Positions 41,933-52,949 of a stretch of DNA of 64,000 nt are shown one piece after another (within the stretch, counting starts at the first letter, position 1; every line of letters begins with the position of its first letter). A program made the position numbers and the translations under genes. The notes beneath the pieces were generated by a model. The model ran no database searches, was not told the origin of the DNA, and saw nothing but the letters and a program-made list of their open reading frames with translations. The DNA is from Pteria penguin (lineage: Eukaryota > Mollusca > Bivalvia > Pterioida > Pteriidae), in NCBI GenBank assembly GCA_035048485.1, contig CM068590.1:1984001-2048000 (forward strand). Direction: 5' to 3'.

Positions 41933-43705
41933 CGTCAACATACATAAACCCGGAGGCCAATATACATAGACCATGAGGTCAGTATATATAACCCATGAGG
42001 TCAGTATACATAGACCATGAGGTCAATATACTTAGACCATGAGGTCAATATACATAGACCATGAGGTCAATATACATAGACCATGAGGTAAGTATACATA
42101 GACCATAAATTCAGTATGATCTCACTCCATCACAGGGGTTCACATATGCTCTTCAAGTAGACATATTTTGTTATTTTCCATTTGTTTTTCATTTTCACGG
42201 ATTTTGTATGTCCTATGGTTTCATGATTTTTGGACTTGTGGTTTGGATTTATCCATCATCTTTACATACATAGACCCTGAGATCAATATGCATAGACCAT
42301 GAGGTCAATATACATAAACCATGAGGTCAGTATCTATAGACCATAAGGTCAATATCCTTAGACCATGAGGTCAATATCCATAGACCATAAGGTCAATATA
42401 CATAGACCATGAGGTCAGTATACATAGACCATGAAGTCAATATACATAGACCATGAGGTCAGTATACATAGACCATGAAGTCAATATACATAGACCACAA
42501 CTTCAGTATACATAGACAATGAGGTCAATATACATAGACCATGAGATCAGTATACATAGACCATAAGGTCAATATACATAGACCATGAGGTCAGTATACA
42601 TAAACCATGAGGTCAATATCCATAGACCATGAGGTCAATATACATAGACCATGTGGTCAATATACATAGACCATAACGTCAATATACATAGACGATAAGG
42701 TCAATATACATAGACCATGAGGTTAATATACATAGACCAGGAGGTCAGTATACATATACTATGAGGTCAATATACATAGACCACAAGGTCAGTATACGTA
42801 GGCCATGAGGTCAATATACATAGACCATAAGGTCAATATACATAGACCATAAGGTCAATATACATAGACCATGCGGTTAATATACATAGACCATGAGGTC
42901 AGTATATATAGACTATGAGGTCAATATACATAGACCACAAGGTCAGTATACGTAGGCCATGAGGTCAATATACATAGACCATGAGTTCAGTATACATAGA
43001 CCATGAGGTCAGTATACATAGACCATGAGGTCAATATACATAGACCATGAGATCAATATGCATATATCATGAGGCCAATATACACATGTCATGAGGTGAG
43101 TATACATAGACCATATCAATATACATAGACCATGAGGTCAATATACATAGACCATGAGGTCAGTATACATAAACCGTGAGGTCAATATACATGGACCATG
43201 AGGTGAATTCGTAGTCAGAGGTCAATATGCATAGACCATGAGGTCAGTATACATACACCATGAGGTAAATATACATAGACCATGAGGTCAATATACATGG
43301 ACCATGAGGTCAATATACATAGATCATGAGGTCAATATACATAGACCGTGAGGTCAATATACATGGACCATGAGGTGAATTCGTAGTCAGAGGTCAATAT
43401 GCATAGACCATGAGGTCAGTATACATACACCATGAGGTAAATATACATAGACCATGAGCTCAATATACATGGACCATGAGGTCAATATACATAGACCATG
43501 AGGTCAATATACATAGACCGTGAGGTCAATATACATGGACCATGAGGTGAATTCGTAGTCAGAGGTCAATATGCATAGACCATGAGGTCAGTATACATAC
43601 ACCATGAGGTCAATATACATAGACCATGAGGTCAATATACATGGACCATGAGGTCAACATACATAGACCGTGAGGGCAATATACATGGACCATAAGGTGA
43701 ATTCG
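41933..43705. repeat. 22-bp satellite 'catagaccatgaggtcaatata'
   Basis: There are about 70-75 imperfect 22-bp units with common variants (aggtcagtata, aaggtcaat, gaccacaagg). The tract is split by a Penelope-like tail at 42117-42266. The last 500 bp form a higher-order repeat: the rare unit aggtgaattcgtagtcagag recurs at 43203, 43375 and 43547 (172-bp steps), then at 43697 (150 bp, one 22-mer fewer). Confidence 0.96.
42117..42266 (+). mobile_element. Penelope-like 3' tail, right arm of inverted pair
   Basis: From gatctcactccatcacagg to ccatcatctttac, this is the reverse complement of 41785-41932 and is separated from it by about 184 bp of 22-bp satellite. Both arms share the same outer end (gtaaagatgatgg). 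Confidence 0.82.
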
Positions 43706-43925
43706 TAGTTAGGGGACCAAACCCACATACTGGCAGGTAATTCCAAGGAGAGCAACTTCAAGTACTTCATATTTCCGAAAATTTAAATGATAGTATGTAA
43801 GGGCAGTAACAATGCTTTTTTTTAACCGATCCGAAGGGTTAAGTTTGAAATTTAGGTTGGGTTTTTCCTTTTTTGTTTTTGTTTTTGTTTTTGTTTTTTT
43901 TTTTTTTTGGGGGGGGGGTTTATTC
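43706..43925. other. Spacer with (GTTTTT)n, poly-T and poly-G runs
   Basis: From 43868 to 43920 the sequence is gtttttgttttt followed by about 15 T and 10 G. No gene is seen. Confidence 0.8.
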
Positions 43926-44600
43926 ATGGTAATGGTGACAGCAGCTCTCGTGGTAAATTGTTTTACGGCTGAGATCAGTTAGACCCAGTCAGTCGAGAAT
44001 GCTTATAACACCATGGTAATGGTGACAGCAGCTCTCGTGGTAAATTGTTTTACGGCTGAGATCAGTTAGACCCAGCTTATAACACCATGGTAATGGTGAC
44101 AGCAGGGGGAGTGAGGCCTAAGGATGAGGATTTGAACTGTGGTGTTCTCCGGGTAAATTGTTCTGCGGCTGTGACACGTTATACCCAGTCAATAGGGAAT
44201 TACGTCATGGTAACGGTAACTACAGTTCTCGTGGTCTATTTTTAAAGTGTATGGTTTAACTTAAAATTCTTTATGACATTGTGTACTGACTACATTGATC
44301 AGACTTCACTCATAAAGTTCAATGCATCGGGAAGATTACACCTCATTATGGCGACAACAGTACTGACGTAAATTTCATAATTACCACACTTTGCTGCCTT
44401 GCGACTTTGACGTTTTCTTTTTAGTTTTGATCCATATTCACCCCATTCGTACAGTCATAAATCAATCTAGCTTCTCTGAGTGTTTTTGTACCAATTTGTA
44501 GTATTGGTACCCAAGCAGTACACAGATACTCCACTTAGACACATGGTAACACCTTTGTTTTCCAGTTCTTTCTGAACTACATTAAAGTACATTATTTCTT
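43926..44600. repeat. Linker paralogue with 87/74-bp tandem units
   Basis: The 'catggtaatggtgacagcag' unit recurs at 43925, 44012 and 44086 (steps of 87 and 74; the shorter one lacks ccagtcagtcgag). This is followed by single-copy linker (gtggtgttctcc, tcgtggtctattttt, atgcatcgggaagattacacc) collinear with 19990-20620. Confidence 0.85.
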
Positions 44601-44675
44601 GTACATGTTCTTAGTGATCTGTGTGATATAGCTTGGTCAGATATCTTCTGTCTTCTGTTTTGTTCGTCTGCATGT
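44601..44675. repeat. Single unexpanded satellite-B unit
   Basis: gtacatgttcttagtgatct, gtgtgatatagcttggtcag and atatcttctgtcttctgttt form one diverged satellite-B monomer. It lies between the same flanking sequences that bracket the 7.5-kb array at 20656-28135: upstream aacacctttgttttcca, downstream tggacttg.ctataccat. Confidence 0.85.
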
Positions 44676-45660
44676 TTTGACATTAATGGCGAGTCTGGAC
44701 TTGGCTATACCATTAGATCAAAATTATGAATTACAGTGAACCAAGAATATCCATTGATACATTGTTGTCACTGTCAGTGACTTTCGTATTTTACATTTAC
44801 ATAGAAACATTTCAAATTAAAACATCTAATCTCCGTCATTGCTAGATAGTTGCTCCGGTCTCCGTAATTGCCAGATGGCTGGCAACCTTCATCATTATAG
44901 CCAAATGGTTGGCCTCGTTATCAAACATATACCTCCAGATTTACATCACTCATATTGTTGCAGTCAGCTGTATTGTATAATGGAAAATCTTGATTTACAA
45001 ATAACCCATCATTTGTTGACACAGTTTTTCACTTGTCTGAAATTCAAACCCATACAGTTCAGACTTTTGGCGAAATAGGGATATTTTGTTCGATACAAAA
45101 GCACTTAGGTAACAAACATTCTTTCTGGATCTTTTATTATTCAGTACAGCGACGGTTAAACGTTTAAAATGTAATGAACAGCAGGACAGAAAGACTGTAA
45201 ACAGATTGAATAAAGACTGCAATTATAAGTCATCGGGGTATTTATACATTCAACTTATTAGCCCTAGAACGTGGTGAACAACACGTTAGGTATGTAGAAA
45301 ACGTTGGATATCAATACGGTGGAACATGGTTAATATCACAACTGGAGAAGGTGGTGGGAGTCACGAAAGGAAAGAAAGAAAATAAACAATTAAAAAAAAA
45401 ATAAACAAACTAAACAGAAGAAAAACAAAAATCTTAATACTGGAAGCCATAATGGAAAACTTGAAAATATTACACCAAAATGTAGCAAATTAAGGCGTAA
45501 ATTCTTATATTCAATACATCATAAATAGATTTTGAGTAAACAAAAGTGAATGAAATAATATCTAATAGCCTAGGGACAACAACTAAAGAATATAATTAGC
45601 GATGCAAAAAGAAATCAAGTGGCATAATTGTATACCAGAAGTTTGGTCAAAATAATTCGA
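44676..45660. repeat. Paralogue of 28136-29160
   Basis: This is collinear, in the same orientation, with the region between satellite B and the first RNase-like copy. It holds shared strings such as aaattaaggcgtaaa and gtggcataattgtatacc. No gene is present. Confidence 0.8.
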
Positions 45661-45684
45661 TGTTCTACCAACCGAACTATATTT

Positions 45685-46119
45685 CTATTTCTTTTTCGAC
45701 CTTGGATAAGCTGTAACTACAAAGCCATTATCCCCAATTGCTACTACAAGCTCTTTGCCATTGCCTATGTCGTAGTAGGCCGAAATCTGCGTTCGAGTCT
45801 CGAAACGTGGAATGCTTCCGCTTGACATAGTACGTAGTATGAAGCTGGATAAGGTCGCTTCGTCAAGGATCGAGGTATCCACTTGACGAAAGTCATTGCC
45901 ATGGTTTTTCCAAAGATGATTTAGCCCAGCATTTTGGTTTCCCGTCTCTAAAAACAGCAGACGTGTTTTTTTAATTGTTATATCTCCTAACGCTTTGTCA
46001 TTATCTACGTTGTCCTGAAGACCACATTTTGATAATTGAAGTCCCCATTTTATATCCTTGGGAAAGTGTTTGACGCCATATTTTGTCAATACATCAGTCG
46101 TCTCTTTTGTGTCCATCAT
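45685..46119 (-). CDS. Small BECR/PBECR-like RNase-fold protein, copy 3 (144 aa)
   Basis: This intact frame is paralogous to 29171-29605. Two adjacent Met codons open it (46119, 46116); the second aligns with the start of copy 1. Conserved blocks are GVKHFPKDIKW, LSKCGLQD, LFLETGNQNAGLNHLWKNHG with the two His in the same spacing, TMSSGSIPR, and a C-terminal NGFVVTAYPRSKKK. Differences cluster in linkers, while the Gly-His core, the SSGSIPR turn and the AYP-x-SKKK tail are retained, as expected of a protein under constraint. The splice-acceptor-like catttcag lies at 46139-46141. No immunity-protein-like partner is seen next to it. Nuclease activity is inferred only from motif resemblance. Confidence 0.6.
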   Translation of the reverse strand: MMDTKETTDVLTKYGVKHFPKDIKWGLQLSKCGLQDNVDNDKALGDITIKKTRLLFLETGNQNAGLNHLWKNHGNDFRQVDTSILDEATLSSFILRTMSSGSIPRFETRTQISAYYDIGNGKELVVAIGDNGFVVTAYPRSKKK

Positions 46120-46417
46120 ATTGAATTTCTAATGTGGTCTGAAATGTTGTTAAAGTACACATTCAAAATTAATGTTTTTAAATTATAAATCAAAATATGA
46201 AGGGTAATCATAACACTGCTTAAACTAAAGAAATGTAAAAAATGGATATGTGACAAAGCTGCATAAGAATAATAGAATAGTCGTCACAAAGTAGCAAAAG
46301 AAGAAGGAACACAGTAAATGATGTAAAAAAAAAAACCCCCTATTTCATGTGTTTCCGAATTTAGACATACAACAGCAACAACATCAACAATAACATCAAC
46401 GAAATTAATGAATAAAG

Positions 46418-46459
46418 AATAATAAGAATAATAATAATAATTATTATTATTATAATTAA

Positions 46460-46516
<57 letters not shown>

Positions 46517-46520
46517 GTTG

Positions 46521-46560
<40 letters not shown>

Positions 46561-46665
46561 TATTATTATTATTATTATTACTATTATGTATTATTATATC
46601 AATAATTATAATATTGATATTAAAAATAACAACAACAACAATAATAATAATAATAATAATTTGTG
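46418..46665. repeat. (ATT)n / (AAT)n microsatellite
   Basis: A long imperfect trinucleotide tract changes strand phase twice (aataat to attatt to aataat), so it can fold back on itself. Poly-Ile and poly-Leu frames are artefacts. It corresponds in position to the AAT tract at 29794 in the paralogous block. Confidence 0.95.
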
Positions 46666-47339
46666 CAGGAATGTATCCTGGCATTTATTACTGGATAAAT
46701 CCAAGAATATTTTAAAAATATGTCAAAATACAGCATAGCAGGTCTGTATTGAAATTATAATAAAAAGATATGTTAATATTGTACTTTAAATATGTAAGTG
46801 AAATAGAGCCTTTGGAAAATTACCTCACCGGATGTGTATCGTATTTCTGCTTACTTCTGGAAAAAAATGCTCCATCTGATGTTCTGCTCGTGCTGAATTC
46901 TGTTTATATACGAGCCGGATTCTTCCTGCTTAACTTCAATATTTTAAGACCCAAGAAGATTTTTTGAGTAAACATATCAAATTCGGATAATGCGCATTAC
47001 CTCAGGGAAAAGGAAAGACGTCTGACTAAACTGTCGGTCATGTTTAATTATGTTGTGAGGATGTCGAAGTTTAATACAATTTTGGAGGATTTATAACGAA
47101 TTTAACTAGGAAAGCTATCTGCCACACATGTTATTTTCAATGTTTGGGTTAACTACTCATATTAGAATGGAATGAAAGGTATCTCAATGATTCTAAGAAA
47201 AAACAAACAAACAAAGAAACAAGCAAACAAAGAAACAAAATAACTATACTATATATATGAAATATATATATATGAATCCTTTAATACAGAATTCTATTTA
47301 TTAAATTATTGATATCAAACGCGACTTTGGAAAAAGGTC

Positions 47340-48255
47340 AATTTTATTTGATATCTAGATGATATTTTGTTTGTCGAAAACCCTGATTTCGAACAATTTA
47401 TATCAGAAACATATCCATCACAGCTCAAATGAATAAAGCTAATACTTGAGATATATCTACACCTTTCTTAGATTTGAACATCAAAATTATCAACCACGGT
47501 ATATATACCAATATTTATGATAAACGTGAGGATTTTGGATTTCCTATTGTAAATTTTCCTTACTTGGATGGCGATGTCCCTCGACTCCCATCATATGGTA
47601 TCTATGTATCTCAATTAGTTCGATTTGTCAGAGGCTGCACCGATGTTTTGGACTTTCATAAACGAAATTTACAAATTACTTACCTCAGGGTTACAGATAT
47701 CTCAAGCTAAGAAAAACATTCGGCAAATTCTTCAGATCTTATTCAGAACGTCTATCTAAATTTGGAAATATTTCTTTTCAACACTATGTATCCAGTGGAA
47801 TTTCCCATCCTAATTTTTACGGTGATCTCGTATATAAACTAAGGAAAGTAAAAGGCTCCGATAACGTTATTTTATCATGTAATGAAATAGTCAAACGTCT
47901 TCTAAATAGACAATATGACATTGAGATCATCAAAAAGACTATAGGTCTTGTATTTGGCCCCTCTACAGCCTTATGCAGACTTTTACTTGAACGTTGCACG
48001 CTGACTAACGGGGCGGTGGGGACTATATGACAGGCCTTGTCCAAACCTCTTTCAGAGGAGACATGGTCCTGAACCTCGACCCCTCTGACTGTTATTCGGG
48101 ACTCCTACAGATATAGGGTCTTAGCTCGCTTTCAGACTGGCAGAGCGCGGTTTATCATGTTGATGTCGCATATGTTTAATATCATTATGTGTTTTACAAA
48201 TCTCACGTGTTTATATTTTTATGACCTCTCAATATGCGAAACCTGTTGACCCTTG
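47340..48255 (+). pseudogene. Penelope-like reverse transcriptase C-terminal fragment
   Basis: The plus strand has a palm motif tat-cta-gat-gat (Y-L-D-D, 47352-47363), which is preceded by a stop where an Arg codon is expected. It continues as ILFVENPDFEQFISETYPSQL. After stops and a shift, 47474-47710 gives LYDKREDFGF-type and FPIVNFPYLDGDVPR and YGIYVSQLVRFVRGC blocks. A further frame has SGISHPNFYGDLVYKLRK and IIKKTIGLVFGPSTALCR. It carries at least three disruptions. It differs clearly from the 31.5-32.5 kb element, so it is another subfamily or an older insertion, and it lacks the roughly 190-bp tail. Confidence 0.72.
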
Positions 48256-48289
48256 TTCTTTACATGGAGGATTATTTATAAATTTTTAA

Positions 48290-48545
48290 ATGTACGTCCT
48301 TTGATTGTTCTGCTGTTACGGTGAGTGGGAAGGTGGCCCCGTAAACCGGTTAACCACACCATTTGTTTGGCTTTTGTCAAATTAAATGACCGTCCTAAGT
48401 CGGTATGGTAATTGCACTACAATCAAATATTTTTGTAATGTGTTATATGTGCTAGTACATTATTTATATTCATGTATTGTATAGCTCCATGGTGATTTCT
48501 GCCACATAACTGAGCCAGTAACTCCTCTTTTTTCCTTTAAATCTT
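48290..48545. repeat. Diverged linker copy with B-like end
   Basis: gtcctttgattgttctgctg, gtaaaccggttaaccacacc and gaccgtccta match 35275-35390. A poor B-unit-like end follows at about 48480-48535. Confidence 0.55.
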
Positions 48546-48589
48546 TAAGATTAATTCGTAAAACTTATACACAATATGTGTAAGTCTTT

Positions 48590-48985
48590 GTAGTGAAAGT
48601 GAAGTATTCTTGCCGACAATCTGCTGAAATTTATGTTGTCACCGACGATCTGCTAAGATCTTGATTCTTGTCAAGAAGCTCCCAACTCTTGATTCTTGTA
48701 GACAATCTGCAAAGCTCCTGATTCTTGCCGAAAATGTGCTAAACTGTTGGATCTTGCCGACAATCTGCTACACTTTTGAATCTTACCGAAAATCTCATTA
48801 TCTCTTGATTCTCACCGACAGTCTGCAAAACTCTTGACTTTTGTAAAACCTTTGATTCTTGACGACAGTCTGCAAAACTCTTGACTTTTGTAAAACCTTT
48901 GATTCTTGACGACAGTCTGCCAAACTCTTGATTCTTGCCGATAATCTTCCAACCTCTTGATTCTGGACGACAATCAGTTAATCTA
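48590..48985. repeat. ~30-bp minisatellite, paralogue of 32515-32880
   Basis: The units match in the same order. A 60-bp segment (gcaaaactcttgacttttg, taaaacctttgattcttgac) is duplicated here at 48823-48910 relative to the partner. Confidence 0.9.
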
Positions 48986-49151
48986 CAGGTTCTAAGTATG
49001 ATAATATTGTATATTTCATAAATATAAGATATAATATTTTGAAATGAGATTAAGTTTTCTTTTCAAAGAAATTCTTCAATAATAATTACCGTTTGTTTCT
49101 TAGCATATCATATCAAAGGGTCAAAACATCTGATAATACAGTCGAAGTTTT

Positions 49152-49315
49152 ATCAGCCCGTACCCGGTCACTAGGTAACTATTAATACCTGGAATAAAAT
49201 GTAATGACATGGTATCATCCCGTACCCGGTCACTAGGTAAATATTAATACCTGGAAAAAATCTAATGGCGTGGTATCATCCCGTACCCGGTCACTAGATG
49301 ACCAGATAACTAAAA
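49152..49315. repeat. Three ~61-bp tandem units 'cccgtacccggtcacta'
   Basis: The core cccgtacccggtcacta occurs at 49157, 49219 and 49280, each followed by ggtaa.tattaatacctgg in the first two. The paralogous region near 33655-33715 has a single unit. Confidence 0.85.
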
Positions 49316-49666
49316 CTATCGCCAATATGCATGTAAACAGACATTTCTCACAGCTGCTGTGATGCAATCTGGTGTATTCAGTACCCTAGCAGCTAGCAAA
49401 TCCATGGTATTTTACAGTGTTTACTGTGAATGAGTACATAACACCTAGCTCTTGATAATCCTGCATTAATGTAAATTAAAACTGAGAGTATAAGTATTTT
49501 GATTTTTTAACGGAAAGGCGTAGTGCAAGTAAAATTGGAGCTGATATTAATGGGCATGAAAATATAAAGATATTAGGAGTCTTTTATTTCCTTATTGTCC
49601 GTCAACATTTTTTGGAAAATTTTCTAAGAAGCTCTCTAAAGATAACAATCTTGCCCAGTAAATCGT

Positions 49667-49825
49667 TCATTGACAAAAGTCCATTTCGCTCTTTCTAAAA
49701 TTAAAAGCATCTCCTGTATCTTTTGTTGGGGGATTAGGACACCAGAAAATAGGACATAAGCTAGGGTCTTTACATTCCTCATAAGCAGGAGCCGGTTTCA
49801 ACTTTTTTACCGTTGAAAATGTCAT
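49667..49825 (-). CDS. Small conserved exon-like frame, copy 2 (~52 aa)
   Basis: From the Met at 49825 the frame reads MTFSTVKKLKPAPAYEEC, then SLCPIFWCPNPPTKDTGDAF. It parallels the frame at 33725-33850, whose acceptor-like cttag is missing here. Two Cys and a Pro-rich stretch stand out. I do not recognise the family, and coding status is uncertain. Confidence 0.3.
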   Translation of the reverse strand: MTFSTVKKLKPAPAYEECKDPSLCPIFWCPNPPTKDTGDAFNFRKSEMDFCQ

Positions 49826-50244
49826 TTTTAGCCAAGTAAAATGTAAACCGATAGCAAACACTTAAACCGCCAGAAAAAAGAAAAGCGTGTTGTCTTACCT
49901 AGTTCGATTTATGACCGCCAATCAAGGAGTCACTTTTGAGCAATCGATATTCACAATTTGTGAAACTTTAATTTTGACATGACGTTTCTGTATGAACGAC
50001 ACAAAGTTATAATTTTCAAAAAGAAAAATTTATTAAAGTTAGATGACGGTTTATTTTTTGTGAAAACTTTATATAAACTTTGAAAGTAACTATCAAATGT
50101 GGTCGACGTTTTCCAGAATAAAAGGTCATTAAAACAAGGTCGGTTTATTGGTCTGTTATTTTCGGAAATTATTTTTAATAAGGCATACTTGATAATGAAC
50201 GTAATGCATGTTAAAAGCGTAGGAATTCCGTAAATATTCTATGA

Positions 50245-50480
50245 TGAGCATGAAGCGGATGAACAAAGATATACACTGAACGTTAATCGGAGTAACAAGG
50301 ATGTGCACCGAACGTGAAATGGACAGAATGGGGAGTAAACGTTCAAGAGGTGAAATTTGTGTATTGAACATAAAACGAATGTACAAAGATGTGCAATGAA
50401 CGTAAAACAAAAGACAGATGAACAACAATGGGGACAAAATGTGAATCGGATAAACAGAAATGTGTATTGAATGTATGAGG
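50245..50480. repeat. ~35-bp imperfect minisatellite, paralogue of 34200-34370
   Basis: Repeated blocks gaacgtaaaac, atgaacaa and gatgtgca.tgaacg recur with extra units relative to the partner. The tract ends in the same aggtacacaatttcgtgcag sequence. Confidence 0.65.
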
Positions 50481-50639
50481 TACACAATTTCGTGCAGTAA
50501 CATTATAGCGGTAAAACATGAAATGAGAGATATGCAGTCAAATTGATAACTTAAAGTGTAAAGGACGTGCAGAAGAAGAACAGCAGGTGTATTAAGGAGA
50601 ACGTTATCAGTTCAGTCGAGTGTAATTATTGTTTTGTAG

Positions 50640-51420
50640 GGTAGTACTGTGTCCAAATTTGAGTGGATTAGGAAAAGAATATAAACCTTACAGTGTATGG
50701 TCTGATGAAATTATTTACAAATAATAAATGAATGAATGATTGAAAATATGAATAGATAGATCAATAATAAATAAAATGAGGAATATATGAATCTATATAG
50801 TGAAAACAGATATGAAAGAAAGGAATTTTTATCAATATGAACCGAATAATCCACAAACAAATACATTTACTTGATTAGATAGAAATAAGCGTTTGAGAAT
50901 AGTACTAGATATATTCTTCTTGTGAACAGGGTGTGATAGAATACCATTGCAACTGCTTCTCTTTATACCGAAGGGTTGTTGTTTTTTTCTTTCCCTCTTT
51001 TTGTGTGTGTTTGTGTGTGTGTGTGTGTATATATGTGTATTCTCATTTGATGAATCATTCTTAACGATATAAAATGTGTATAATTTCGTCTGTGTATCTA
51101 CAGCGCTGTCCGTATAATTAGTCTTGTAAAATTTTGAGATGGCGAGTGGTAAGATATAGCAATAATGACAGGACAGGAAATAATACAAAACAGGAAATAA
51201 GGTGACCATGAAGAAAGCAGGAACAGGTGCCAGTGTTTTAAATGAACTCACGACAATTTCGTAAAGATCTGACACCTGAATCAAAATCAACCAGCCAAAA
51301 TATTTCCGTTGAATATGTCATTAAGTTTTTACGAAATGAGATAAGTTTAAAAGATCTCCATGGTTCCAGTTGAGAGACATATATTTAGTAAGGGAATGTT
51401 AGTACATGTATATAAAAATG
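50640..51420. other. AT-rich spacer with a short (GT)n run
   Basis: A gtgtgtgtttgtgtgtgtg run lies at 51003-51030. The 152-aa minus-strand frame across 50832-51290 spans this run and resembles no family I know, so I do not call it a gene. Confidence 0.5.
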
Positions 51421-51429
51421 GTTAACACT

Positions 51430-51990
51430 GCAATAAAACCTAAGGTTTCTGCAACTCCGGAAACCTTGCGGAAACTGGGACATCAAGTTTCTGGAAGGTT
51501 TCCGGAAACATGTGGAAAATTGCATGTAAAGTTTCCGCAGGTTTCAGTTTTGCGGAAAGTTATAGTCAAAGTTTCAGCAAGTTTCCGCATGACGTAAAAT
51601 TCTCACAAAAGTTTCCGCAAGGCGAAAACTTAATGGAAACTTATCGTCAAAACTCAAGATTCAACTTTTCTTTTCAATCAGTTCAATAATATGTGTATTG
51701 TCTGTGTAAAAAAGCTGAGAGGACAACGGGACATCAAGTTTCCGGAAGGTTTCCGCAACGGAAACCTGCAGAAACTTGCATGTGAAGTTTCCGCGAGTTT
51801 CTGTTTTACGGAAACTTGTCAGAAACTTACAGTCAAAGTTTCAGCAAGTTTCTGCATGATCGAAACTTCTCACAAAAATTTTTGCAGGTTTCTGCAAGAC
51901 GAAAACTTAATGTAAACTTACATTCAAAACTTAACAACCTGAGTTCTACAGAAACTTTATGTAAAGATTCAACTTTTTTTTAATCATTTC
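51430..51990. repeat. Two ~270-bp units rich in aagtttcc / ggaaactt
   Basis: gggacatcaagtttc...ggaaggtttcc...gcatgt.aagtttccgc...cagtcaaagtttcagcaag... opens at about 51477 and again at about 51728. Both units end with gattcaacttttctttt.aatca and caataatatgtgtatg-like text. Within each unit the 8-10-bp words agtttccgca and gcggaaact occur in both orientations, so the tract is hairpin-prone. Confidence 0.8.
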
Positions 51991-52162
51991 AGTAATATGT
52001 GTATGATTTTTAACAAATGCTGAGAGAAGTGAAATGTCATGAAGGTTAATAATAAAGTTTACCAGATTTACAGTCATCTCAGTGTTTACATGTTCATCTC
52101 GACTGATTTTCATTTCGATACAAGTCAAGTCACATCAATACCTGTATATTAAAAGTATAACT

Positions 52163-52296
52163 ACAGTGGTGGATTTAGAGGGGGGGTTAGCCCCCCCCCC
52201 CACACTTTTTGCCACATATTTACAAGTAAAAATCCATATTTGGCTAATAAACATGTGCCTCTCCCCCCTTTTATGGATATTCTGGATCCGCCACTG
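52163..52296. mobile_element. hAT-like MITE
   Basis: Terminal inverted repeats cagtggtggattta and (complement) cagtggcggatccaga bound a 134-bp non-coding element that carries a G7/C11 pair near its left end. The direct 5-bp flanks are aacta on both sides. The CAGTGG ends suggest the hAT superfamily, whose duplications are usually 8 bp, so the assignment is tentative. Confidence 0.65.
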
Positions 52297-52574
52297 AACT
52301 ATACATAACAAAACCAAAGAATATATATTATACATATATAGATATGACTGAGGAAGGGATTAGGGCGATTGGAAAGCGAGGCGGGAGCATTTTTCCCTAC
52401 TTACTCATTGATGGATACATCTAACATCTATACAAATAAATCATGTACAAAATTCTCTGCACAACTTGCAACTTGAAAATGAAGATAGAATCTTTTATTT
52501 TAGTATTACTTATTTATATCATTTTCTTAATTCTGTAACAGCGAAATAACTGTACGAGGCAGTGGCATTCGCTG

Positions 52575-52578
<4 letters not shown>

Positions 52579-52636
<58 letters not shown>
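52579..52636. repeat. (GA)n microsatellite
   Basis: About 29 uninterrupted GA units. Confidence 0.97.
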
Positions 52637-52637
<1 letters not shown>

Positions 52638-52949
52638 ACTACTATATGTTAGAAACGGCAAAAGAAATCAATCTCAGCTACCATTGAGATAAAACCTACC
52701 AAGATACAATGAAAAATAAAGTACATGCATGTAAAGGTAAGAAAAGCTTCACATGAATTAAGCCTCGATTACCTGACAGATTTAATGACTAAAGATGGTC
52801 CATTATAGAGAAATAACGCTAATATGCAGGAACGACATGTGGAAAACCCCTTTTCTCCAAAAGACTGTGTTTCAGACCTGCTGGGGACCTGAGTGACCCT
52901 TAGACCCTCGCATTAAGATTTCGCCATTCTCAATGCAAAATCTAAATCC

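Noticed and set aside
46361..46715. Poly-Ile/Leu frames on both strands
   Set aside because: They are translations of an imperfect ATT/AAT microsatellite.
50832..51290. 152-aa minus-strand frame
   Set aside because: It spans a GT microsatellite, has no recognisable domain and has no paralogue in the window to show constraint.
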